The position numbers and the translations under genes were made by a program. DNA of 5,725 nucleotides from Solobacterium sp. (GTDB lineage: Bacteria; Bacillota_I; Bacilli_A; Erysipelotrichales; Erysipelotrichaceae): the NCBI GenBank assembly GCA_017419465.1, contig JAFOLE010000142.1, positions 1 to 5,725 of the forward strand, written 5' to 3'. Shown piece by piece: positions 1 to 4,532 of the stretch. The notes under the pieces are model-generated. The model did no database searches, had not been told where the DNA came from, and was given only the letters and a program-made list of their open reading frames with translations. Position 1 is the first letter of the stretch; every line of letters starts with the position of its first letter.

Positions 1-2
1 CA

Positions 3-62
3 GAGATACCTGAGCATCTGTATCCCTGGTCAGAGAACTTCCCGAAAGAACTGTTCAAATAG
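3..62 (+). CDS. C-terminal tail of a transposase (partial, IS66 TnpC-like)
   Basis: Reading frame 3 is open from the window edge to the TAG at 60-62 and encodes a 19-residue tail, EIPEHLYPWSENFPKELFK. The 'L-PWS---P' pattern near the end matches the way many IS66-family DDE transposases (TnpC) finish. The other two forward frames give less protein-like peptides. The tail is followed closely by a terminator hairpin and a terminal-repeat-like end, as expected for the last gene of an insertion sequence. The catalytic domain lies outside the window, so whether the element is intact cannot be judged. It could instead be the end of an unrelated gene; the call depends on the tail motif plus the downstream context. 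Confidence 0.45.
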   Translation, partial: EIPEHLYPWSENFPKELFK

Positions 63-66
63 AAAG

Positions 67-104
67 AAATCGCAAAGGCAACCAGTATAGCCGATGCGAT
101 TTTC
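67..104 (+). terminator. Rho-independent terminator after the transposase
   Basis: AAATCGCA (67-74) pairs with TGCGATTT (95-102). An inner GGC/GCC step (77-79 with 90-92) sits across a small symmetric internal loop. A short T tract, TTTTCT, begins at 100. The hairpin starts five bases after the transposase stop, the right place to end that transcript. Confidence 0.5.
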
Positions 105-160
105 TATTAACAGGTACGAGTTATTTGGCGTTTACGTCGGTTAAGCATGAAGAGAGATGA

Positions 161-189
161 TAAGAAAACGGCTGATCGTCGATCAGCCG
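161..189 (-). terminator. Rho-independent terminator of the SGNH lipoprotein gene
   Basis: A perfect 9-bp stem (CGGCTGATC at 169-177, GATCAGCCG at 181-189) encloses a 3-base loop. Read on the minus strand, it is followed directly by TTTTCTTA (168-161). It lies about 40 bases past the stop codon of the minus-strand lipoprotein gene. A small extra hairpin, CTCTG/CAGAG (211-224), lies between the stop and this terminator. Confidence 0.85.
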
Positions 190-229
190 ATGTATGGGGT
201 TTAAGGATTTCTCTGAAAGCAGAGGACAT

Positions 230-1075
230 TTATCCTTTCTGTCCGAGCAGACCCAGCAGAAAGTCTTTCCAGAGCGGTGCCATCAGGTAATGGCCCATGC
301 TGTTGGGATGAATGCCGGGGTCCTGAATGCCGTTTTCGTTGAAGTACTGCGCCCGGTCGGTATCGGAATTGGGATCGAAGAGACCCGCATGGTAGAGATC
401 CAGTACCGGAACGTCATGCCTTGCGGCGACTTCCATCAATAAGGACACATAGTGATCGCAGTCTTCCTGTGAAACGCCCCAGTACACAACCGCATCCTTG
501 ATACTGTCATATCCCGCACCGAGATTCCACGGGGTAGGGGTTGCGATGCCGATTTTGATATCCGGTGCCTTCTGCCGGATTTTTTCAATCGTGGTATTCA
601 TACATCCGCCGATCGTGTTGGTTCCTTCATCTTCGGCGGTACCGAATTCAAAGCCGCGGCCAAGATCGTTGAAACTTCCGAATATAGTGACGACATCCGC
701 ATCGGTGAAGTCAATCAGGTCGATGCGCTGATAGAACGTCTCATAATCCGGCGCAATCATATAGCCGGTGGAGCTGCGTCCGCAGTTGACCACTTCACAC
801 TGGAAGTCCTTCTGGACGAAGTCATAGTAACTGATCTGCGCAGCCATCGTCTTGTCGGTAAGGCTGTCGCCGATCAGGATCCATTTAACGCCGGAAATAT
901 CAAACGGAGCAGGCTCCGGCTCAGGTGATGGCGTCTCAGTTTCCGCCGGTTCCGACGTGGGCTCTTCGACAGGCGGTGCGGTTTCTTCCGTTTCCTGTGC
1001 CGGCTTCTTCTGACAGCCGCAGAGAAGGAAGGGAATCAGACTGAATGTGAACAATCTTCGAACTGTAATATTCAT
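230..1075 (-). CDS. SGNH/GDSL-family esterase-like lipoprotein
   Basis: The 281-residue product is predicted to be a lipoprotein anchored to the outer face of the membrane. Residues 1-20 form a signal peptide with a lipobox ending L-C-G-C, so Cys21 would be lipidated. Residues 22-57 are a Pro/Glu/Thr-rich linker, and an SGNH hydrolase domain fills about 62-281. The family blocks are visible: block I I-G-D-S-L-T with nucleophile Ser71, block II around Gly99, block III G-S-F-N-D with Asn136, and block V with Asp252 and His256 before P-N. Family members hydrolyse esters or thioesters such as acetylated glycans or lipids; the substrate here cannot be read. Asp and His are separated by three residues rather than the usual two. 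The ATG at 1075 is chosen because AAGGAGG (1081-1087) sits five bases upstream; a start ten codons earlier has no such site. It appears monocistronic, with its own terminator. Confidence 0.88.
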   Translation of the reverse strand: MNITVRRLFTFSLIPFLLCGCQKKPAQETEETAPPVEEPTSEPAETETPSPEPEPAPFDISGVKWILIGDSLTDKTMAAQISYYDFVQKDFQCEVVNCGRSSTGYMIAPDYETFYQRIDLIDFTDADVVTIFGSFNDLGRGFEFGTAEDEGTNTIGGCMNTTIEKIRQKAPDIKIGIATPTPWNLGAGYDSIKDAVVYWGVSQEDCDHYVSLLMEVAARHDVPVLDLYHAGLFDPNSDTDRAQYFNENGIQDPGIHPNSMGHYLMAPLWKDFLLGLLGQKG

Positions 1076-1080
1076 GCGAT

Positions 1081-1087
1081 CCTCCTT
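1081..1087 (-). promoter_or_regulatory. Ribosome binding site fixing the lipoprotein start
   Basis: On the minus strand, AAGGAGG is followed by a 5-base spacer and the ATG at 1075-1073. This near-perfect Shine-Dalgarno sequence decides the start in favour of the residue directly before the hydrophobic signal peptide. Confidence 0.85.
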
Positions 1088-1130
1088 AAAACCAGACGAT
1101 GTCATGAACCGTCATAACAGAAAACAAGAT

Positions 1131-1136
1131 ATCATA
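1131..1136 (-). promoter_or_regulatory. Possible -10 box for the SGNH lipoprotein gene
   Basis: On the minus strand, TATGAT (5 of 6 to TATAAT) lies about 55 bases upstream of the start codon. No good -35 is seen at the proper spacing, so this is tentative. It overlaps an AGATATCA sequence (1127-1134), one base different from the TGATATCA boxes at 2204-2222. Confidence 0.3.
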
Positions 1137-1230
1137 CCTTCTGAAAAAAGAGAAAAGGGACGATGGATGAAATAATGCGTGCAGGGAAATCAATGCCCGC
1201 AGGGGAACCATGCAGGAATGACAATCCGAC

Positions 1231-1266
1231 ATAATGAAAACGGAATCCTTTCGGACTCCGTTTTTT
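1231..1266 (-). terminator. Rho-independent terminator at the 3' end of the structured RNA
   Basis: Read on the minus strand, CGGAGTCC (1260-1253), loop GAAA (1252-1249) and GGATTCCG (1248-1241) form an 8-bp stem including one G-U pair. It is extended by AAAA/TTTT and followed by TTTTCATTAT (1240-1231). On the plus strand the G-U pair becomes an A-C mismatch and the loop becomes TTTC. The structure therefore fits minus-strand transcription better, although the plus strand also has a T6 tract. Confidence 0.85.
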
Positions 1267-1906
1267 GGCTCAGCTTTCAAGCGTCACATGGGGTGCGCTT
1301 CTGCGTCCGGTGTTTCCGTTGACCTCTGCCTTCCGTTTCCTTCATGCATGGTCTTCGTCTCATTTGGTACCGTTCGCCGCAGCTCTTTCCAGCACTTGCG
1401 TCCTTTCGTTACCGCACCGTTTTATGGACGGCGCTCTTCACGTCTCTCAACCGCTCCTGCTGTGTGTATCTTCGCACCTTCGCTTTCACTTCTTACACCC
1501 CGGCCACCGGGGCCCATCTGTGAAATCTCTCATTTGGTGTGCGCGGTACACTGTGCGCTCCTTCGTCTTTCTGTTTCCGCCGTTTCCGGCTTCTGTCTCT
1601 GTTTTACGGGTGTGCCTCTCACTTGCTACCTCTACCCGCGGCCTCTTTTCCAAACGGACCAACCAGGTCCCCATCTTACTATCGGAGCTGACGCTCCCCA
1701 ATCTTCTGGTCCGGACTTAGGTCCGGAATTCTTCGTTCGGGAGTACGAACTCCCAACTCTTCCGCGGGCCCTCGCACTTTTTTCCTTCCCCTCCATCCAA
1801 GAGGTTCTTCATCTTCCGCAGGCTTACCCTGCAAAATCTGCTGGATGACTCCGCCAGCTAAGGCGGCTTCTAACCTGGAATCCTGTGCTCTGCTTTTTGC
1901 TGAGGT
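1237..1906 (-). ncRNA. Large structured non-coding RNA, about 670 nt (ROOL/GOLLD/OLE-like candidate)
   Basis: About 670 bases hold no credible gene but many hairpins. On the minus strand the stems include GCAGG/CCTGC (1832-1818), CCGCC/GGCGG (1866-1851), GGGAGT/ACTCCC (1754-1739), TCCGGAC/GTCCGGA (1727-1710), GGAGC/GCTCC (1697-1684), GGACC/GGTCC (1670-1656), GCCG-GAAA-CGGC (1590-1579), CCCCGG/CCGGGG (1512-1498), GCGCCGT/ACGGTGC (1434-1414) and AAGCGCAC/GTG-A-CGCTT (1300-1279). A six-base closing helix joins the ends: CTCAGC (1904-1899) with GCTGAG (1274-1269). Minus-strand reading is favoured because some pairs are G-U there but A-C on the other strand, loops read GAAA, and linkers are purine-rich. 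A promoter lies just upstream and a terminator just downstream. Size, ornate multi-hairpin design and host type suggest ROOL, with GOLLD or OLE as alternatives; that family name is inference. Tell-tale sequences of RNase P RNA, tmRNA or a group II intron domain V were not seen. Confidence 0.78.
1635..1768 (-). other. Predicted five-helix junction domain inside the structured RNA
   Basis: CCCGCGG (1768-1762) is exactly complementary to CCGCGGG (1641-1635). It would enclose four consecutive hairpins: 1754-1739, 1727-1710, 1697-1684 and 1670-1656, joined by short purine-rich linkers. A rival pairing exists, CGGGT (1638-1634) with ACCCG downstream near 1610, so the junction is a model rather than a proven fold. 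Confidence 0.55.
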
Positions 1907-1912
1907 AATTGC

Positions 1913-1941
1913 AGTATGCCTTTGTTCAAAACCCATTTCAA
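1913..1941 (-). promoter_or_regulatory. Sigma-A-like promoter of the structured RNA
   Basis: On the minus strand, TTGAAA (1941-1936, 5 of 6 to consensus) is followed after exactly 17 bases by CATACT (1918-1913, 4 of 6). Transcription would start near 1906, two bases before the first strand of the RNA's closing helix. This agreement was not used to choose the promoter. A second, weaker possibility lies upstream near 1974-1952. Confidence 0.55.
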
Positions 1942-1956
1942 GTAGGATTTTTAAAC

Positions 1957-1968
1957 AAAACCGGTTTT
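1957..1968. repeat. 12-bp perfect palindrome upstream of the RNA promoter
   Basis: AAAACCGGTTTT is its own reverse complement and lies about 16 bases upstream of the proposed -35 box of the structured RNA. It could be a protein binding site or simply AT-rich promoter DNA; there is no second copy in the window. Confidence 0.3.
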
Positions 1969-2186
1969 CCTTCAAAAAAATTTGTGGGATGAAATGAAAA
2001 CATTTTCTTTTCATGGATTTCGATTACAGAGGGGCGGAAGGTGTTGTATTTTGCAAACAGGTTCAGAAAAACATCATGAAACTTCCCTGATCGTTATGCA
2101 TATTCACGGAACACAAATAAAGAATAAGAATTAATACATCCCATCAATAATGACAGATCTGAAAGATGTATTTCCGGCCAGAGGGA
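1969..2186. other. Intergenic region without a credible gene
   Basis: This AT-rich stretch separates the minus-strand RNA from the plus-strand SPFH operon and so lies between divergent transcription units. It holds an inverted repeat ATGAAAA/TTTTCAT (1994-2014) and another, AATACATC/GATGTATT (2133-2140 with 2165-2172), with a 24-base loop. Neither has a proper U tract. No ORF with a ribosome binding site is present. Confidence 0.5.
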
Positions 2187-2215
2187 TTGACATCGGATTG
2201 AAATGATATCATATT
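2187..2215 (+). promoter_or_regulatory. Promoter of the SPFH/RHH operon
   Basis: A perfect -35, TTGACA (2187-2192), is followed after 17 bases by CATATT (2210-2215, 4 of 6). The predicted start near 2222 leaves a short leader before the ribosome binding site CAGGAGG (2231-2237) and the ATG at 2246. An overlapping alternative, TTGAAA (2198-2203) with CAGAAT (2221-2226), also has 17-base spacing. Confidence 0.65.
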
Positions 2216-2222
2216 GATATCA
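2204..2222. promoter_or_regulatory. Double palindromic operator covering the -10 region
   Basis: Two identical copies of the 8-bp palindrome TGATATCA (2204-2211 and 2215-2222) are separated by TAT, so their centres are 11 bp apart, one helical turn. They overlap the -10 box, so an occupied site would block transcription. Tandem 8-bp boxes or subsites one turn apart are the known binding style of ribbon-helix-helix regulators such as MetJ and Arc, and the operon encodes such a protein. Confidence 0.5.
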
Positions 2223-2245
2223 GAATAAATCAGGAGGTTCAGTTT

Positions 2246-3235
2246 ATGAACGAAATTATTCTTAAAGGCAAAAACAACGGTTTCGCCGTACTGCTCGGTA
2301 CGATCGCAATGTACATCCTGGCAATCATGGGAATCTTCACCGGAAAGCCGCTTGTGATCATTCTGTGTGTTCTCTGGCTGGCATTTGGCTGGATCCTCTT
2401 CTGCGGTCTCAAGGTACTGAAGCCGCAGGAGGCACTGGTGCTGACCCTGTTCGGTAAATACATCGGCACATTGAAAGAGGAGGGATTCTACTTCGTGAAT
2501 CCGTTTGTGTCCTCGGTCAATCCGGCAGCTCACACCCAGCTTTCCCAGAGCGGTGATGTCAAGCAGGAAGGCCTTGCACTTCTGACCGGCGGGAATACCA
2601 ATACATCTCCGCAGTCCTATTCCAAAAAGATCAGCCTCAAGGTCATGACGCTGAACAATGCACGTCAGAAGATCAACGATGTCCTCGGCAACCCGGTGGA
2701 GATCGGCATTGCGGTAACCTGGCGCGTGGTCGATACCGCAAAGGCAGTCTTCAATGTGGACAACTATAAGGAATATCTTTCCCTGATGTGCGACACCGCA
2801 CTCCGTGACATCGTCCGTCTGTATCCGTATGACATGGCGCCCGGCATTGACACGACCGGAGACGGAAGACCCGATGACGGAAGCCTCAGAGGCTCCAGCA
2901 CGGTCGTTGCGGACCGAATCAAGGAAGAGATTCAGAAGAAGGTCGACAATGCGGGCATTGAAGTACTTGAAGCCCGGATCACCTATCTTGCCTATGCGCC
3001 GGAGATCGCGGCAGTGATGCTGCAGAGACAGCAGGCCAGCGCAATCATTGACGCCCGCAAGATGATCGTCGACGGTGCCGTCGGTATGGTTGAGATGGCG
3101 CTTGACCGCCTGAGTGAAAACAATACCGTGCAGCTGGATGAAGAACGCAAGGCCGCAATGGTTTCCAACCTGCTTGTGGTTCTCTGCGGCAACCATGATG
3201 CACAGCCCGTTGTGAATTCGGGAAGCCTGTATTGA
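2246..3235 (+). CDS. SPFH/band-7 domain membrane protein
   Basis: The 329-residue protein starts with two hydrophobic segments (about 13-31 and 35-55), giving a membrane hairpin. An SPFH (stomatin/prohibitin/flotillin) domain follows directly, opening with the characteristic segment V-L-K-P-Q-E-A at 57-63 and L-F-G-K-Y at 68-72. It continues to about residue 260, with the expected A-R-I-T-Y-L-A-Y-A-P-E segment before a charged, Ala/Gln-rich helix. The last 60 residues are helical and lack the long coiled coil of flotillins. SPFH proteins oligomerise into membrane rings or scaffolds and organise lipid domains or protease complexes; the partner here is unknown. The ATG has CAGGAGG eight bases upstream and a strong promoter. 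Its stop overlaps the start of the RHH gene by one base (TGATG), indicating translational coupling. An internal Gly/Asp-rich insert (T-T-G-D-G-R-P-D-D-G) interrupts the domain. Confidence 0.88.
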   Translation: MNEIILKGKNNGFAVLLGTIAMYILAIMGIFTGKPLVIILCVLWLAFGWILFCGLKVLKPQEALVLTLFGKYIGTLKEEGFYFVNPFVSSVNPAAHTQLSQSGDVKQEGLALLTGGNTNTSPQSYSKKISLKVMTLNNARQKINDVLGNPVEIGIAVTWRVVDTAKAVFNVDNYKEYLSLMCDTALRDIVRLYPYDMAPGIDTTGDGRPDDGSLRGSSTVVADRIKEEIQKKVDNAGIEVLEARITYLAYAPEIAAVMLQRQQASAIIDARKMIVDGAVGMVEMALDRLSENNTVQLDEERKAAMVSNLLVVLCGNHDAQPVVNSGSLY

Positions 3236-3432
3236 TGGCAGAAGAAAAGAAACAGGTTCCGCTTCGGCTTTCCCTGAAGCTCTACGCCGCAATCGCTTCC
3301 TGGGCGGAAGATGATTTTCGATCGATCAACGGGCAGATCGAATATCTGCTCACGGAATGTGTAAAGCAGCGAAAGAAAAATGGAAAGTATGTCGGGGAGG
3401 AAATCGACAGGCCGATTGAGCTTGATATCTGA
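3235..3432 (+). CDS. Small ribbon-helix-helix (Arc-like) DNA-binding protein
   Basis: This 65-residue protein has the ribbon-helix-helix layout. A short strand (V-P-L-R-L-S-L at about 8-14) is followed by helix A (about 15-25), a turn with R-S-I-N (29-32) and helix B (about 32-46), then a charged tail. The strand residues Arg11 and Ser13 alternate as base-contacting positions do in Arc/MetJ-type dimers. The ATG at 3235 shares its A with the TGA of the SPFH gene; a TTG one codon earlier is possible but less likely. There is no strong ribosome binding site, so translation probably depends on the upstream gene. RHH proteins are usually autorepressors, often antitoxins. Here the partner is a membrane scaffold rather than a recognisable toxin, and the double TGATATCA site in front of the operon is its plausible target. 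Fold confidence is good; target and role are inferred. Confidence 0.75.
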   Translation: MAEEKKQVPLRLSLKLYAAIASWAEDDFRSINGQIEYLLTECVKQRKKNGKYVGEEIDRPIELDI

Positions 3433-3449
3433 AGCGCAAAGAGCTTCAG
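3429..3449 (+). terminator. Hairpin at the end of the RHH gene (weak or partial terminator)
   Basis: A perfect 7-bp stem, CTGAAGC (3429-3435) and GCTTCAG (3443-3449), surrounds a 7-base loop and includes the RHH stop codon. No T tract follows, so this is not a standard intrinsic terminator. It may protect the message end or reduce read-through into the following genes. Confidence 0.4.
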
Positions 3450-3515
3450 CCCGCATGAATTCCGGTATACTTGATATATGGTATCTATGATCATCAGTGC
3501 GGAACGGAGGTCTCC

Positions 3516-4529
3516 ATGGCAGGCGTGAACCGGCTGGAGCGGATGGTCACATCGGCAGAGGACGGGCGGCAGTATTACCGCATGATCATTCCTGCAGGAT
3601 GGAAGATTTCAGTTCTGAAAAATCAGAATACATACAACGGCTACGGATTTCCGTTTGCGGTCGTCATCCGGATCACATCGCCGGACGGTTCGTCCGGTGC
3701 GATGTACCATTCGACGCTGTTCTTTACGGACGATTACCTGCAGGATTTTCCAAACGGTACGGTCGATGATTTCGGCGTGCTTCACCGGCAGTATGAAGGA
3801 CCGGAAATGATTGTCGCCGAGCGCGGTGATCTTGCGTTTGGATCGCTGGAAAACGTAAGTGTGACGGAAACTGTTCGGGATCCGGTATACAACACGATCC
3901 GGGACCGGCGGGAAGCCGAGATCCGTGAGAAGGAAGAAGCCGATCCGCTCAACGTGGTGGAGAACGTCACCTACACGCATGTGCGCAGGGAATATGAGTT
4001 CATGATGGACGGCATTGAATACCGCGGCTGCTTTGCGGCGACGGTTGAAGCGGTGCGCATTGCCCGCTGGAAGAAGGTGCCGGACGATATCGGCATTTCG
4101 CTGAATGACCCGAAAATTGCGGCAGTCATTGAACAGAGTTATCCGAACATCCACTACGACACCAATTTCCGTTCCTATATCTATACCGCCAAGTACGGAA
4201 CGGATGTCCATCTCTACGGTCAGTATGCATGCTTTGCGCCGGCTGCCCGGTATGAAGATGAATACCGCACGGTATTCAGCCCGATGATCCGGGGCGGTGC
4301 CGTGATCTGCGATGATCTCAGCGAAGAGTTCCGCATCAACCAGGATGTGATTGACCGCCGCAACCGTGCGATCCGGGATGAAAAACGGCGTATCATCGAC
4401 GCAAACCGTGAAGCGGCTCAGCAGAAGCTGGAACAGGGAAAGGCATTCCGCGAGGAACTGCAGAAAACAGCGGATACGATCCGTGTGACCTGGTTTTCCG
4501 GAAACAACGGAAGCCGGAGGGGAAACTGA
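3516..4529 (+). CDS. Unrecognised soluble protein, 337 residues
   Basis: I do not recognise this family. There is no signal peptide or membrane segment, so it is probably cytoplasmic. The N-terminal part (about 18-75) looks like a mixed alpha/beta domain with the pattern Y-R-M-I-I-P-A-G-W, later P-F-A-V-V-I-R-I and S-P-D-G-S. This pattern recalls small PsbP/Mog1-like domains, but that is only an impression. The middle is polar with many aromatic and charged residues. Residues about 270-322 are very rich in Arg, Glu, Lys and Gln and are probably one long helix or coiled coil, followed by a polar tail. The ATG at 3516 is chosen for GGAGG (3506-3510) five bases upstream; the frame is open back to 3471 but without a ribosome site. 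It leads a tight gene run: the phospholipase gene begins three bases after its stop. A TATACT at 3466-3471 might be a weak -10. Confidence 0.7.
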   Translation: MAGVNRLERMVTSAEDGRQYYRMIIPAGWKISVLKNQNTYNGYGFPFAVVIRITSPDGSSGAMYHSTLFFTDDYLQDFPNGTVDDFGVLHRQYEGPEMIVAERGDLAFGSLENVSVTETVRDPVYNTIRDRREAEIREKEEADPLNVVENVTYTHVRREYEFMMDGIEYRGCFAATVEAVRIARWKKVPDDIGISLNDPKIAAVIEQSYPNIHYDTNFRSYIYTAKYGTDVHLYGQYACFAPAARYEDEYRTVFSPMIRGGAVICDDLSEEFRINQDVIDRRNRAIRDEKRRIIDANREAAQQKLEQGKAFREELQKTADTIRVTWFSGNNGSRRGN

Positions 4530-4532
4530 GTT

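Larger units (their letters stand above)
1..135 (+). mobile_element. Right-hand end of an insertion sequence (probably IS66 family), truncated by the window edge
   Basis: The segment combines the last codons of a transposase-like reading frame (3-62), a hairpin terminator (67-104) and a terminal sequence TTGGCGTTTAC at 125-135. The reverse complement of that sequence, GTAAACGCCAA, resembles the GTAAGCGCC-type ends known for IS66-family elements. IS66 elements usually make 8-bp target duplications, so 136-143 (GTCGGTTA) would be the predicted duplication, but the left end is outside the window and this cannot be tested. The family assignment rests on short sequence and is inference. Confidence 0.42.

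Noticed and set aside
1181..1218. Three GCAGGGAA-like units (1181, 1199, 1212)
   Set aside because: The spacing is irregular (18 and 13 bases) and the units differ, so there is no real case for a repeat array or CRISPR.
1234..1848. A 204-residue plus-strand reading frame and an overlapping 151-residue frame
   Set aside because: Composition is extreme (very rich in Ser, Leu, Pro, Phe, Cys), as expected from the pyrimidine-rich complement of a structured RNA. The frame starts inside a terminator hairpin and has no ribosome binding site.
1237..1906. RNase P RNA, tmRNA or group II intron as the identity of the structured RNA
   Set aside because: I could not find the RNase P GAGGAAAGUCC-type core, a tRNA-like 3' end for tmRNA, or a domain V hairpin of a group II intron. 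The length also exceeds the first two classes.
1679..2014. A 111-residue minus-strand reading frame across the 5' half of the structured RNA
   Set aside because: It has no ribosome binding site, runs straight through several perfect hairpins, contains the proposed promoter and transcription start of the RNA within it, and resembles no known protein. It is better explained as a chance frame in purine-rich RNA.
2133..2172. Inverted repeat AATACATC/GATGTATT as a terminator or riboswitch
   Set aside because: It has a 24-base loop, weak AT-rich pairs and no U tract. It lies upstream of the predicted transcription start of the SPFH operon, so it would not be in that message.
2144..3292. A 382-residue minus-strand reading frame
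   Set aside because: It is antisense to the SPFH gene, covers that gene's promoter, and shows no domain motif or ribosome binding site.
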